A stretch of 64,000 bases of DNA from Flexivirga oryzae (GCF_014190805.1 NZ_JACHVQ010000003.1:423127-487126), one strand, 5' to 3'; positions 39,952-49,211 are shown, numbered from the stretch's first letter. The notes: generated by a model from the letters alone, not told the origin. Program-made: numbers and translations.

Positions 39952-40941
39952 ATGACGACTGAGCGCGCCGCCTCGCCCGACCTCACCGGGCTGCGACTCG
40001 ACCCCGCAGCGTTCCCGGGGTGGCAGGTGCGCGCGTTGCGCTTCGACGACGCGGGCGCGGTCGCGACGGCGATGGCGGCATCCGAACTCCACGACACGGG
40101 CTTGGTCAGCATCGAGGAAGCGGACATCGTCGGCGACTGGCAGCGACCGTCCTTCGACATCGCGGCCTGCACGGTCGGCGTCTTCACCTCGTCCGGGGAG
40201 CTCGCGGCATACGCCGAATATCCCGGTGCCGACCGATACGACGCCACAGTCCGACCGCCGTACCGCGGAAGGGGACTGGGCACCGCGCTGGCGGACTGGG
40301 TGTGCGCCCGTGCCAGAGCGAAGGGCGCCGCGATGGTCGGTATGCCGGTGCCGGCGGGTTCCGACGGCGAGCGCCTGCTGCGCGGACTCGGGTTCGCCGA
40401 GCGATGGACGTCCTGGGCGCTGCGCCTGCCGACCGATGTACGGATCGACCGCCCGCACCTCCCGGACGGCCACCGGATCCGCAATGCAACGTCCGTCGCC
40501 GACCGGTCGGCGGCATACGACGTGTTGGAGGACGCCTTCCTCGAGTGGTCGGACCGCCGCAAGGCGACGTACGCCGATTTCGCCGCGCAGACATACGAAC
40601 GGCCCGGTTTCGCGGACTGGCACATGCGAGTCCTGTGCCGGGACGCCCCGACCGGGGAGGAGGAGGTTGTCGCTGCTGTGTTCTCGGTCATCGACAGCAA
40701 CCACGGGTCGGTGTATGTCGACCGTCTCGCCGTCCGCGCCGACGCTCGGCGTCAGGGACACGCGCGCGCACTGCTCGCCGATGTCTTCGAGATCGGCCGG
40801 ACGCACGGCGCCACCGGCTTCGAGCTGTCGACCGACTCGCGAACCGGCGCCCTCGGCCTCTACACCGGCCTCGGCATGGAAGTCACCAGCACGTGGGTCA
40901 ACCTCGCCGCGCGACTCGGTGTCACGTCATCGGGTCCGTGA
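39952..40941 (+). CDS. tandem GNAT-fold acetyltransferase
   Basis: A 329-residue protein with two GNAT halves. The first has VRPPYRGRGLGTALADWVCA (acetyl-CoA pyrophosphate loop) near residue 100. The second has VDRLAVRADARRQGHARALL near residue 260 and a final GLGMEVTSTWVNL. Tandem GNATs of Actinobacteria include mycothiol synthase-like and aminoglycoside-modifying types, but no specific signature is seen. ATG 39952 fits the domain start. Its 3' end overlaps the convergent YbaK gene by 20 bp. Confidence 0.82.
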   Translation: MTTERAASPDLTGLRLDPAAFPGWQVRALRFDDAGAVATAMAASELHDTGLVSIEEADIVGDWQRPSFDIAACTVGVFTSSGELAAYAEYPGADRYDATVRPPYRGRGLGTALADWVCARARAKGAAMVGMPVPAGSDGERLLRGLGFAERWTSWALRLPTDVRIDRPHLPDGHRIRNATSVADRSAAYDVLEDAFLEWSDRRKATYADFAAQTYERPGFADWHMRVLCRDAPTGEEEVVAAVFSVIDSNHGSVYVDRLAVRADARRQGHARALLADVFEIGRTHGATGFELSTDSRTGALGLYTGLGMEVTSTWVNLAARLGVTSSGP

Positions 40942-41392
40942 CATCGGCGACCCGGGCATGCAGGGCCCGGATGACGTCCTCGGCGGTCACCGTCGCCGAG
41001 ACGCCGTGGCCACCGCCGCCGATCGAAATCGTGCCCGTGACACGGGAGTCCGCGATCACCGGCCAGGCCTGTGCAGCGCCGAAGGGCGTGATGGTCCCGC
41101 GTTCGTAGCCGGTCACGTCGAAAGCCGTCGCTGCGTCCGGCATCGAGAGTCGTTTGACGCCGAGCAGGTCGCGCAGTTTCGGCCAGGAGATCTTCCGGTC
41201 GCCCGGTACCAGCACGAAGAGGAAGTCGTCCTCGTCGCGGCGGACCACGATCGTCTTCGCGATCTGGGCCGGCTCGATGCCGCGGACCGCGGCCGCCTCG
41301 GCCAACGACGGGACCGGTCCGTGCCGAACGATCTCATGGTCGATACCGGCAGCGGTCAGTGCCGCCGCCGCACGTTCCTCGCCGGTGCTCAT
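40922..41392 (-). CDS. ybaK: YbaK/ProX-type aminoacyl-tRNA deacylase
   Basis: A 156-residue protein that is all YbaK domain. EERAAAALTAAGIDHEIVRH opens it; IEPAQIAKTIVVRRDEDDFL carries the conserved Lys of the editing site. DRKISWPKLRDLLGVKRLSM and the GxxP-like EYRGTITPFG equivalent (YERGTITPFG) follow. YbaK clears Cys-tRNA(Pro); related ProXp forms edit Ala-tRNA(Pro). Which tRNA is edited here cannot be read. No operon partner; it lies 129 bp from the next gene. Confidence 0.88.
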   Translation of the reverse strand: MSTGEERAAAALTAAGIDHEIVRHGPVPSLAEAAAVRGIEPAQIAKTIVVRRDEDDFLFVLVPGDRKISWPKLRDLLGVKRLSMPDAATAFDVTGYERGTITPFGAAQAWPVIADSRVTGTISIGGGGHGVSATVTAEDVIRALHARVADVTDPMT

Positions 41393-41521
41393 CGGTCACT
41401 GCCTGCCTGTCGATGGTTGCTCCGTCACACCGCAACGTTCGCGGATGCTCCCGTCATACCAGCGAGCAGTCAGTCAGGTCGGACGAGGGCCGACGCGGGG
41501 CAGGCGAGCGGACCGTTACGG

Positions 41522-41944
41522 TCAGCCGATCGCGCCCGACCGGGTCACCACGATGTCGCCGAGCGACTCCAGGTGGTGACACTCGTCGACGAACAGCACC
41601 TCGCGCACCACCTCGACGGCCCGGACGCCCGCGGCGCCGATGAACAGGTGATGGCACCTGTTCAGGTGGCGGTCCCCCTCGACCAGCCATTCACGTGCCC
41701 AGCAGGTGAGGCTCTCGGCGAGGCGCCCACCGGGTGCGGCGTCGGCCGTGCGCGGCAGCCACTGCACGGTGACCCGGTCCGGCGTCGAGAGTGCCGGCGG
41801 CCCCGACTCGATCGGCGTCTCGATCAGCACTTGGCCGAAGGCGTCAGCGGGCAACGCGGCGACGAGTTGTGCGACGACCTCCAGGTCGCGCTCGTCGCCG
41901 GCGATCAGCACGTGGGTCGACGGACCCCGACGGTGGCGATTCAT
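41522..41944 (-). CDS. siderophore-interacting protein, stand-alone C-terminal domain
   Basis: A 140-residue protein equal to the NAD(P)H-binding-like C-terminal (SIP) domain only: THVLIAGDERDLEVVAQLVA near the start and later WAREWLVEGDRHLNRCHHLF. The usual N-terminal FAD domain of ViuB-type ferric-siderophore reductases is absent; such short SIP proteins occur next to full ones or alone. ATG 41944 is supported by TACAGT exactly 6 nt upstream, so the mRNA should be leaderless. A 19-bp iron box abuts that -10, indicating repression by a DtxR/IdeR-type regulator when iron is sufficient. It may help release iron from siderophores or act as an iron-stress NAD(P)H-binding factor. Confidence 0.8.
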   Translation of the reverse strand: MNRHRRGPSTHVLIAGDERDLEVVAQLVAALPADAFGQVLIETPIESGPPALSTPDRVTVQWLPRTADAAPGGRLAESLTCWAREWLVEGDRHLNRCHHLFIGAAGVRAVEVVREVLFVDECHHLESLGDIVVTRSGAIG

Positions 41945-41950
41945 GGCACC

Positions 41951-41977
41951 ACTGTAACTTAGCCAAGCCTTACCTAA
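41951..41977 (-). promoter_or_regulatory. DtxR/IdeR-type iron box and -10 of the SIP gene
   Basis: On the minus strand TTAGGTAAGGCTTGGCTAA (41959-41977) matches the 19-bp consensus TTAGGTTAGGCTAACCTAA at 15 positions, with better conservation of the first half. TACAGT (41951-41956) follows after one base and precedes ATG 41944 by 6 nt. A dimer pair bound here would cover the core promoter. Confidence 0.75.
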
Positions 41978-42005
41978 AACCCGGGTCCCATTCTGCGGAA
42001 CGCGG

Positions 42006-42036
42006 CAGGGCGGGCGGCCACTGGCCGCCCGCCCTG
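42006..42036. terminator. strong hairpin downstream of dps
   Basis: CAGGGCGGGCGGCC (42006-42019) pairs perfectly with 42023-42036 around a 3-nt loop, 22 nt after the dps stop on the minus strand. It insulates dps from the SIP promoter. Confidence 0.75.
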
Positions 42037-42057
42037 ATCCGTGGTGGTGGTGCCTGC

Positions 42058-42540
42058 TCAGCTCGCGTTGTGCGCCTCGAGCAGCCAGCGGTCCTTGGTC
42101 AGTCCGCGCTCGATCTCGATCGCCACGTCCTGGCTGGCCAGGTCGACCTCGTCGAGGCCCTTGATCGCGGCCCGGACGGTCACCAGTGCGGCGTCGATCT
42201 GCGCGATCACCTCGGCCACGGTAGCCGGCCACTGCTGGAAGCCCTCGGACAGTGCCGGAAGGGTGTTCTTCTCCGCGACCGTCTGCAGTCGGGAGTCGAG
42301 CGGCAGCCCGAGCGCGACGACGCGCTCCGCGGCCGTGTCCGCATAATCCTGGGCGTGCGACACGACGCCGTCGAGCAGCTCGTGGATGCCGATGAAGCTG
42401 CCGCCGCGGACGTGCCAGTGGGCCTGCTTGCCGTTGACGACGAGCGCTTCGAGATCGATGACGACCGGCGTGAGGAACTGTGCGGCTCCGGAGGCCAACT
42501 CGGACGTCGTGGTGGTGGAGGAGGACTTGGTGGTTGCCAT
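42058..42540 (-). CDS. dps: Dps ferritin-like DNA-protection protein
   Basis: A 160-residue Dps. The ferroxidase centre is complete: GKQAHWHVRGGSFIGIHELL, then DGVVSHAQDYADTAAERVVA supplies the two His, Asp and Glu ligands shared across subunits. The N-terminal about 18 residues are Ser/Thr-rich (ATTKSSSTTTTSE) with one Lys, so DNA binding by the tail would be weak. Dps dodecamers store iron and scavenge peroxide. ATG 42540 has AAGGCGAC upstream; the frame stays open beyond it without similarity. The neighbouring iron-boxed SIP gene suggests a local iron-homeostasis pair, but no iron box is seen before dps. Confidence 0.92.
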   Translation of the reverse strand: MATTKSSSTTTTSELASGAAQFLTPVVIDLEALVVNGKQAHWHVRGGSFIGIHELLDGVVSHAQDYADTAAERVVALGLPLDSRLQTVAEKNTLPALSEGFQQWPATVAEVIAQIDAALVTVRAAIKGLDEVDLASQDVAIEIERGLTKDRWLLEAHNAS

Positions 42541-42657
42541 TACTGTCGCCTTTCGCCTTATCTGTACAGAGTCCAGAATTTCCCACTTCCGGACCGCGCG
42601 CAAGCAAGCCAAGGCTGACCTTCCCGGCCGACGCCGACCGCTCTATACAGTGGACCG

Positions 42658-43914
42658 ATGTCGGAGGGGGAGCGGGCCAGGGGCAAACCCGGGCTGCCAA
42701 CCGCCTTCTGGCGATTGTGGATCGGCGAGACGGTGTCGTCGTTCGGCACGTACGTCACCCTGCTCGCCCTGCAGGTGCTGATCCTGGTCACACTGCACGG
42801 CAACGCGCAGGACGTCGGCTGGGTGAACTCGTGCCGCTGGTTGCCCTACTTGCTCTTCGGACTCGTCGCGGGGGCGTGGGTCGAGCGCCGGCGGCGACAG
42901 CCCGTCATGGTCGTCACCGACCTGGCGGCCGGTGTGCTGCTCACCCTGGTCCCGCTCGCGTGGGTCGCCGGGGTGCTGTCCGTGCCGGTGCTCGCTGCGC
43001 TCGTGTTCCTGTATGGCGCAACGACGCTCGTCAACGCGGCGGCGTCCATGGCGGTCCTGCCCCGCGTCATACCGCTGGCGCAGCTGCAACGCGGTCACGC
43101 CTTCCTGGACGGCTCGGATGCCGTTGCGCAGACGGCGGGCCCGGCGCTGGCGGGAGTCCTGATCCGGGTGGTCGGTGCTCCGTTCGCGGTCCTCATCGAC
43201 GCGCTGAGCTACCTGTTCTCCGCGGCGATGATGGCCTCTCTGCGGATCGAGGAGCCGCGGACGCAGCCCGCGGCCGCACGACGCAACGTACGCAGCGAGA
43301 TCCGCGACGGGATCGGCTGGATCTACCGCGGCCCGCATCTGCGAGCGAACGCGATCAACACGCATGTGTGGTTCGCGGCCAACGCGATCCTCGGCGTCGT
43401 CGTGCCCACCTACGGGCTGCAGACCCTGCATCTCTCGGTCATCCAGTTCAGCATCACCACCGCCGTCGCAGGCGTCGGTGCGGTCGTCGGGGCGGCGGTG
43501 ACCACGGTCGTCGGTCGGCGACTCGGGACCGGACGCACCGTCATCGCCACCCAGTTCGTGACGATCGCAGGGGTGCTGGTGATGGCACTCGCCGCGACGG
43601 CTGGCGGCTGGCACGTGGCCGCGATCCTCGCACTCGGGCAGGGCCTGCACGGTGTCGCGATGGGTGCGAGCAACTCGCACGAGATGGCATACCGGCAGAC
43701 CATGACGCCGGACCACCTCCAGGCCCGCACGAACATCACCATGCACGCGTTCAACCGGGCCGTGGTCGTCGTCGTGGCGCCGCTGGCCGGGCTGCTCGCG
43801 ACCGTCGCGGGCACCCGTGCAGCGCTGATCGTCGCGGCAGCCATCTTCACGGTTGCGGTCGCGATCCTGATCGCGTCGCCGTTCCGCACGGTCGACCTCA
43901 CCGCTGCGAGCTAG
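42658..43914 (+). CDS. MFS transporter (MFS_3, enterobactin-exporter-like)
   Basis: A 418-residue membrane protein with 12 predicted helices. It starts FWRLWIGETVSSFGTYVTLL and has the cytoplasmic loop VERRRRQPVMVVTDLAAG between helices 2 and 3, as in the EntS/MFS_3 group. The centre contains LIDALSYLFSAAMMASLRI, and the second half has a long helix-rich tail. A drug or siderophore efflux role is possible; closeness to the iron-related genes favours, but does not prove, siderophore export. TACAGT lies exactly 6 nt before ATG 42658 (leaderless). No partner genes downstream in the same operon; 130 bp separate it from ald. Confidence 0.85.
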   Translation: MSEGERARGKPGLPTAFWRLWIGETVSSFGTYVTLLALQVLILVTLHGNAQDVGWVNSCRWLPYLLFGLVAGAWVERRRRQPVMVVTDLAAGVLLTLVPLAWVAGVLSVPVLAALVFLYGATTLVNAAASMAVLPRVIPLAQLQRGHAFLDGSDAVAQTAGPALAGVLIRVVGAPFAVLIDALSYLFSAAMMASLRIEEPRTQPAAARRNVRSEIRDGIGWIYRGPHLRANAINTHVWFAANAILGVVVPTYGLQTLHLSVIQFSITTAVAGVGAVVGAAVTTVVGRRLGTGRTVIATQFVTIAGVLVMALAATAGGWHVAAILALGQGLHGVAMGASNSHEMAYRQTMTPDHLQARTNITMHAFNRAVVVVVAPLAGLLATVAGTRAALIVAAAIFTVAVAILIASPFRTVDLTAAS

Positions 43915-44044
43915 GCGCCGGGCGCGCCATACAAGAAAGCGCAGCGACCAGCGGCCGGCGCACCGAGGTGCTAGACCTGAAACCGGACGATCCGCACGTG
44001 GTCACGGCAGCCGATGGCCACCGAGCCAGAAGGAGCACGCGCCA

Positions 44045-45160
44045 GTGAAGATCGCAGTCCCGACAGAGGTCAAGGCGGGCGAGCACCGAGTGGGCATCAC
44101 CCCGGTCGGCGTGCACGAACTCGTCCGGAACGGCCACGAGGTGCTGGTCCAGCGGGGAGCCGGCGAGGGCAGCTCGCTCGCCGACGACGCGTACGTCGCG
44201 GAGGGTGCCCGGATCGTCGAGTCGGCCGACGACGTGTGGGGCGAGGCCGACATCGTGCTGAAGGTGAAGGAGCCGATCGAGGAGGAGTACCACCGGCTCC
44301 GTGCGGATCTGACGCTCTTCACCTACCTGCACCTGGCCGCCGACGAGGCGCTCACCCGCGAGCTGGTGAAGACGAAGGTCACCGGGATCGCTTACGAGAC
44401 AGTGCAACTCCCGTCCGGGATGCTGCCGCTGCTCTATCCGATGAGCGAGGTCGCGGGTTGCCTCGCCCCGCAGGTCGGTGCGCACTCGCTGATGAAGGAA
44501 CACGGCGGGTCGGGGGTGCTGATGGGCGGTGTCGGCGGTGTCGCCAGTGCGAAGGTCGTCGTCCTCGGCGGCGGGGTGACCGGCCAGAACGCCGCGAACA
44601 TCGCCCTCGGCATGGGTGCGGACGTCACGATCCTGGACACCGACCTGGAGAAACTGCGGATGACGTTCTGGCGCTACGACAACCGGGTCCGGCAGATCGC
44701 CAGCTCCGAGATGGCGGTGCGCGAGCAGGTGCTCGGAGCCGACCTGGTCATCGGGTCCGTGCTGATCCCGGGTGCCCGGGCGCCGAAGCTGGTCAGCAAC
44801 GAGATGGTCGCCAACATGAAGCCCGGCTCGGTGCTGGTGGACATCGCGGTGGACCAGGGCGGCTGCTTCGAGGACACCCACCCGACGACGCACGCCGACC
44901 CGACGTTCCGGGTCCACGGCAGCACGTTCTACTGCGTCGCCAACATGCCCGGCGCCGTCCCGAACACCTCCACCTGGGCGCTCACCAACGCGACCCTGCC
45001 GTATGTCGTGCGGTTGGCGAACCACGGATGGCAGGAGGCGCTGCACGCCGACGCCGCGCTCGCCCGCGGCCTGAACACCTATGCCGGGCAGGTCGTCTGC
45101 GAGCCGGTTGCCGAGGCGCACGGACTGGAGTACGTCGATCCCGCGAGCGTCATCGGCTGA
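44045..45160 (+). CDS. ald: alanine dehydrogenase
   Basis: A 371-residue enzyme of canonical length. VPTEVKAGEHRVGITPVGVH starts it; KVKEPIEEEY holds the substrate Lys and TYLHLAADE the catalytic His. VVVLGGGVTGQNAANIALGM is the NAD-binding loop, VLVDIAVDQGGCFEDTHPTT the catalytic Asp region. It converts L-alanine to pyruvate and ammonia with NAD, and the reverse (also glyoxylate to glycine) under low oxygen. GTG 44045 has AGAAGGAGC upstream. No Lrp/AldR-type regulator gene is adjacent. Conservation along the whole chain makes the call secure. Confidence 0.95.
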   Translation: MKIAVPTEVKAGEHRVGITPVGVHELVRNGHEVLVQRGAGEGSSLADDAYVAEGARIVESADDVWGEADIVLKVKEPIEEEYHRLRADLTLFTYLHLAADEALTRELVKTKVTGIAYETVQLPSGMLPLLYPMSEVAGCLAPQVGAHSLMKEHGGSGVLMGGVGGVASAKVVVLGGGVTGQNAANIALGMGADVTILDTDLEKLRMTFWRYDNRVRQIASSEMAVREQVLGADLVIGSVLIPGARAPKLVSNEMVANMKPGSVLVDIAVDQGGCFEDTHPTTHADPTFRVHGSTFYCVANMPGAVPNTSTWALTNATLPYVVRLANHGWQEALHADAALARGLNTYAGQVVCEPVAEAHGLEYVDPASVIG

Positions 45161-45261
45161 TCCGCAGTTCCGCGGAAGCGGTTGCGGCAGCGCCCTCGAT
45201 GTGTGAGATTCGAAGCACCGCGCGGAGGGGACACTGCGTGCATGATCTCGAGGGGGAGCGG

Positions 45262-46812
45262 ATGCGTAAGCCCGTCATCGTCGTCGCCACCACCGTTTCC
45301 GCGGCGCTGATCGCGGCCTGTCAGAGCGGTTCGGACGCGGCGACGCCGACCGGCAGCACAGGTCAACCGCAGCCGCGCTCCAGCGCTGCGAGCACGCCGA
45401 CCGGGTCCACGGGCTCGTCGGGGTCGGACGCGGCCGACAGCAACCCTCCGGGCAAGCCGGGCGTGTCCTACCGGGCGGCGCTGTCGCATCCGGTCAAGGA
45501 CAGCTACTACCCGAAGCACGGCACCCCGTATCTGGACACCCTGCACTACGGGCTGGACCTCGACTGGCGGCCGAGGGCCAAGCGTCTCACCGGCATCGCC
45601 ACGATCCGGTTCCGCATCACGACCGCGCGTGACAGTGTCCGTTTCGCGCTCGGCACACCCTTGCACGTCAGCAAGGTGGTCCTCGACGGCAAGCGGGTGA
45701 GCAGCACCCGCAGCGGCAACAGCGTGACGATCCAGACTGGGCCGCTGACGACGAACTCCCGCCATACCGTTGCCATCTCGTATGCCGGAACGCCTGCGCT
45801 GACCCAGGAGCCGGCGATGCGGTCCGACGTGCAGAAGGACGGCTTCCACATCGGGCGGACCGGGAACACCTGGACCTTCCAGGAGCCGTTCGGCGCCTTC
45901 ACCTGGTATCCCGTCAACGACCAGCCGTCCGACAAGGCCTACTACGATGCCCGCCTCACCGCGCATCGCGGGCAGCAGGGCGTCTTCAACGGTCAGCTCA
46001 CATCGTCGGTGAAAACCGGTGACAGCACGACGAATTCGTTCCACCTCGACAAGCCGGCATCGTCATACCTGACCACCGTGGCATTCGGGAGATACACCCA
46101 CCAGGAGGTGACCGGGCCGCACGGGCTACCGGTCAACTACTGGTATGCCGACCGGCACAGCCCGATGTTGCCGCTGATCCGCAAGACCCCGCAGATGCTC
46201 TCCTGGATCGAGAAGACCCTCGGCCCGTACCCGTTCGCGAGCGCGGGTTTCCTTCTGGTGCCAGGAAACTCGGGCATGGAGACCCAGACGCTCGTGACAT
46301 TCAGCGACCAACTCTCGAAGCCCGACCTGTATGAGACCGAGGGTGACGTGGTGCACGAGCTCATCCACCAGTGGTTCGGCGACGAGATCACCCCGACCGA
46401 CTGGAAGGACGTCTGGCTCAACGAGAGCCTGACCATGTACCTCGAATACCGCTACCTGATCGACCGCGGTTACACCACCGAGTCGAAGGTCTACGGCAGG
46501 TTGCAGCGCGGTCAGGACGAGGTGTGGCGCGTCATGGGCGGCCCACCCGGTGCCTATCGGCACGACGACTTCGGCGACATGAACATCTATGACTGTGGCG
46601 CGCTGCTGCTGCACAATCTCGAAAAAGCCTATGGCAGAGCCAAGCTCGATGCGGCCTTGAAGGGATGGCCGGCGACCGCGAAGTACGGCAACAGTGATCG
46701 GACGAAGTTCGCGGCCTACATGAGCAAGGCGCTCGAATCGAAGGCCGGGCCGTACATCCTGCACTGGCTCACCGCGAAGACGACACCCGCGCCGCTGCCG
46801 AAGCAGCCCTGA
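45262..46812 (+). CDS. M1-family zinc metallopeptidase lipoprotein
   Basis: A 516-residue lipoprotein. MRKPVIVVATTVSAALIAAC is a signal peptide with the LIAAC lipobox, followed by a Thr/Ser/Gly-rich linker to about residue 65. The aminopeptidase N-terminal beta domain comes next (HYGLDLDWRPRAKRLTGIAT). The catalytic domain has PGNSGMETQT in place of GAMEN and VVHELIHQWFGDEI, the HExxH zinc site, with LNESLTMYLEY giving the third ligand. It ends soon after the catalytic domain, so the ERAP-like C-terminal domain is missing, as in LTA4-hydrolase-like bacterial forms. It should cleave N-terminal residues of peptides outside the cell. ATG 45262 is the start of the signal peptide; the frame is open upstream but unrelated. 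Confidence 0.9.
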   Translation: MRKPVIVVATTVSAALIAACQSGSDAATPTGSTGQPQPRSSAASTPTGSTGSSGSDAADSNPPGKPGVSYRAALSHPVKDSYYPKHGTPYLDTLHYGLDLDWRPRAKRLTGIATIRFRITTARDSVRFALGTPLHVSKVVLDGKRVSSTRSGNSVTIQTGPLTTNSRHTVAISYAGTPALTQEPAMRSDVQKDGFHIGRTGNTWTFQEPFGAFTWYPVNDQPSDKAYYDARLTAHRGQQGVFNGQLTSSVKTGDSTTNSFHLDKPASSYLTTVAFGRYTHQEVTGPHGLPVNYWYADRHSPMLPLIRKTPQMLSWIEKTLGPYPFASAGFLLVPGNSGMETQTLVTFSDQLSKPDLYETEGDVVHELIHQWFGDEITPTDWKDVWLNESLTMYLEYRYLIDRGYTTESKVYGRLQRGQDEVWRVMGGPPGAYRHDDFGDMNIYDCGALLLHNLEKAYGRAKLDAALKGWPATAKYGNSDRTKFAAYMSKALESKAGPYILHWLTAKTTPAPLPKQP

Positions 46813-46815
46813 GCC

Positions 46816-47469
46816 TCACGCGAGAAGGCGCCGCGCGAGCAGCGTCGAGTCGTCGATGTCGATGCTGACCCCGTCGCGGACCACGGTGCGCGGACGCTGC
46901 TCGGCCACCAACACCTCGAAGCCCGAGGGCAATCCGGGCACCAGGTCAGCCGCCAGGAACATCGCCCTCCGCTTCGCCTCGGACAGCTCGGCGAAGTGCG
47001 CCGCCGGCGAGTGGCCGACGACCAGCAGGTGCCCGCCGGGAGCAACGGCACCGGCCAACCGGCCCACGGCGTCCACCATCCCGCCGTCGGGCAGGTGCAG
47101 GAAGTGCGACGTCACCAGGTCGTAGGAGCGTCCGCCCGCGTCGAACTGACGAACGTCCACCTGCCACCACTGCGTGCGGTCCGCGACGCCGGCCTGCTCC
47201 GCGTGCCGGGCGGCGCGCGCCAGGCCGCCCGCGGCGAAGTCCGCACCGGTCACCTGCCAGCCCTGCTGCGCCAGCCAGATGACGTCCCCGCCCTCGCCGC
47301 ACCCGACGTCCAACGCGGTGCCGGGCCGCAACCCGCTCGCCTCCGCCACGAGCTGCGGATTCGGCTTCCCGCTCCAGACGGAGTCGGCCCCGGCATACCT
47401 CTCCTCCCACCCGGCGACCTCGAAGTAGTTGGGGTCTTCGTCGTGTGCGTGCGTCCCGTCGGTGTGCAT
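46816..47469 (-). CDS. SAM-dependent methyltransferase
   Basis: A 217-residue class I methyltransferase. Motif I is TALDVGCGEGGDVIWLAQQG, then GADFAAGGLARAARHAEQAG; motif post-I and IV lie in QWWQVDVRQFDAGGRSYDLV and TSHFLHLPDGG. The N-terminal WEERYAGADSVWSGKPNPQL is typical of the TehB/TPMT-like group common in Actinobacteria, often called tellurite- or thiopurine-methyltransferase-like. The acceptor is unknown. ATG 47469 is preferred; a longer frame begins at 47526 without similarity. Confidence 0.85.
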   Translation of the reverse strand: MHTDGTHAHDEDPNYFEVAGWEERYAGADSVWSGKPNPQLVAEASGLRPGTALDVGCGEGGDVIWLAQQGWQVTGADFAAGGLARAARHAEQAGVADRTQWWQVDVRQFDAGGRSYDLVTSHFLHLPDGGMVDAVGRLAGAVAPGGHLLVVGHSPAAHFAELSEAKRRAMFLAADLVPGLPSGFEVLVAEQRPRTVVRDGVSIDIDDSTLLARRLLA

Positions 47470-47531
47470 GCCACCAGCATCCCAAGGTTGTATGGCGCGC
47501 GGCGAACGGACTTGCCGGATCGGCAAACCGC

Positions 47532-49064
47532 TCAGCCGGCCGCGGTCTCCTTCTGCGGCGGTGCGTCGATGACGGTGCGCTCGCCGTGCGGGTTGCGGAA
47601 GAACAGCACCGCGATGATCGCGATGATCGCGATCGCGGCCGGGAGGTAGATCGACTCACCCATCGAGCGGGCGAAACCGTGTGCCACGAACGGCGGCAGG
47701 TGCACGGGGGTGTTGCTCTGCCTTGCGGCGTAGTCGCCGGCGCCGCTGCCGAGATGGTGCGTCAGGCGGGCCTGCATGACGGCGGCGATGGCGGCGCTGC
47801 CGATGACGGCACCCATCTGGCGGGTCATGTTGTAGACGCCCGAGCCGGCGCCGGCACGCTGCGGCGGCAGGGTCCTGGTGGCGGTCACCGAGATCGGGGA
47901 CCACATGAAGCCGTTCGCCATACCCAGCACCAGCATCGGCAGCACGAGTTTCCAGGTCGGGGTGTCCGGACCGATCACGGCACCCAGCCAGAAGGCCCCG
48001 ACCGCCAGACAGGTCAATCCGAAACCGGCTACCACCCGCGGGTGGTAGCGGTCGACCAGGTGCCCCACGGCGGGGGAGAGGATCGCAGCCAGGACGGCCA
48101 TCGGCACGAAGAGCAGGCCGGACTCGATCGGCGACAGTCCCCGCACCACCTGTGCGTAGATCATCATCGGCAACGCGAACGAGGTGATCACGAAACCGAC
48201 GATGCAGATCGCCACGTTGGCCAGGCTGAAGTTGCGGTCCCGGAAGAGCGCGAGCGGCACCAGCGCGTCGACCTTCGTGCGCGCCTGCCACCACACGAAC
48301 AACACCATCAGGACGACACCGAGCACGATCAGCAACGGCACAGAGATAATCCCCCACATGGTGCCCCAGTCGTAGGACTCACCCTCCTGGATGCCGAACA
48401 CCAGGCAGAACAGCCCGGCGCCGCTGAGCGACACACCGACCCAGTCGAAGGTGTGCGAGTGCACCGGTAGCGTCGGCACCAGCCACCACGCGAGCACGAA
48501 CCCGATGACGCCGACCGGGACGTTGACGTAGAAGATCCACTCCCAGCCCCAGTTCTCGGTGATCAGCCCGCCGACCACCGGACCGACCAGGGTCGCCACG
48601 CCCGCGACCGCGCCCCACAGGCTCATCGCCTGGCCGCGGCGCTCGCCGGGGAAGGTCCGGGTGATCACCGCCATGGTCTGCGGCGTCATCATCGCCGCGC
48701 CGACACCCTGCACGACGCGTGCCGCGATGAGCATCCCGATGGTGTTCGTGAGGCCGCACCACAGGGACGACAGCGTGAAGAGCGCGAGACCGGTCAGGTA
48801 GAGCCGGCGCGGACCGAACCGGTCACCGAGCCTCCCGGTGAACAGCAGCGGCACGGCATACGCGAGCAGGTAGGCGCTGGTGACCCAGACGACACTGTTG
48901 ATGTCGGTGTGCAGACCCTCCTGGATGGCGGGCGTGGCGACCGACACGATCGTCGAGTCGACCAGGATCATGAAGAACCCGATGCACAGCGCGATCAGCG
49001 CGCGCCACGGGTTCACCTGTTGCAGCTCCAAGGGCGGGGATCCTTCTGACGGAGAGGGAAGCAC
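47532..49064 (-). CDS. MFS drug:H+ antiporter, DHA2 family (14 helices)
   Basis: A 510-residue transporter. ALCIGFFMILVDSTIVSVAT, then WVTSAYLLAYAVPLLFTGRL, is the DHA2 (EmrB/QacA) start. LGDRFGPRRLYLTGLALF is motif A and GVGAAMMTPQTMAVITRTFP motif C-like. Fourteen helices are predictable, with a short acidic/basic tail. It exports hydrophobic or cationic compounds. No TetR gene flanks it. Start may be 49064 or slightly downstream. The region 49065-49271 contains tandem repeats but no gene. Confidence 0.9.
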   Translation of the reverse strand: MLPSPSEGSPPLELQQVNPWRALIALCIGFFMILVDSTIVSVATPAIQEGLHTDINSVVWVTSAYLLAYAVPLLFTGRLGDRFGPRRLYLTGLALFTLSSLWCGLTNTIGMLIAARVVQGVGAAMMTPQTMAVITRTFPGERRGQAMSLWGAVAGVATLVGPVVGGLITENWGWEWIFYVNVPVGVIGFVLAWWLVPTLPVHSHTFDWVGVSLSGAGLFCLVFGIQEGESYDWGTMWGIISVPLLIVLGVVLMVLFVWWQARTKVDALVPLALFRDRNFSLANVAICIVGFVITSFALPMMIYAQVVRGLSPIESGLLFVPMAVLAAILSPAVGHLVDRYHPRVVAGFGLTCLAVGAFWLGAVIGPDTPTWKLVLPMLVLGMANGFMWSPISVTATRTLPPQRAGAGSGVYNMTRQMGAVIGSAAIAAVMQARLTHHLGSGAGDYAARQSNTPVHLPPFVAHGFARSMGESIYLPAAIAIIAIIAVLFFRNPHGERTVIDAPPQKETAAG

Positions 49065-49211
49065 CGGTCAGGATGTCCCGGTGAACCTCCCAACTGTAGG
49101 TCCTCGCCCTGATAGGGCAGCTATGTGTGCCCGGTTGCGGGGCAGGCGGTGGCCGAGCTCGTCGAGGTGGCCGAGCTTGTCGAGGTCACCAGGTGTGGTT
49201 TCGACAAGCTC

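Noticed and set aside
45165..45195. CCGCAG/CTGCGG-like inverted repeat after ald as a terminator
   Set aside because: Arms are short and interrupted, weaker than many chance hairpins at this GC content.
44014..45261. N-terminal extension of the M1 peptidase reading frame
   Set aside because: It is the shifted frame of ald; the peptidase clearly starts with a lipoprotein signal peptide at 45262.
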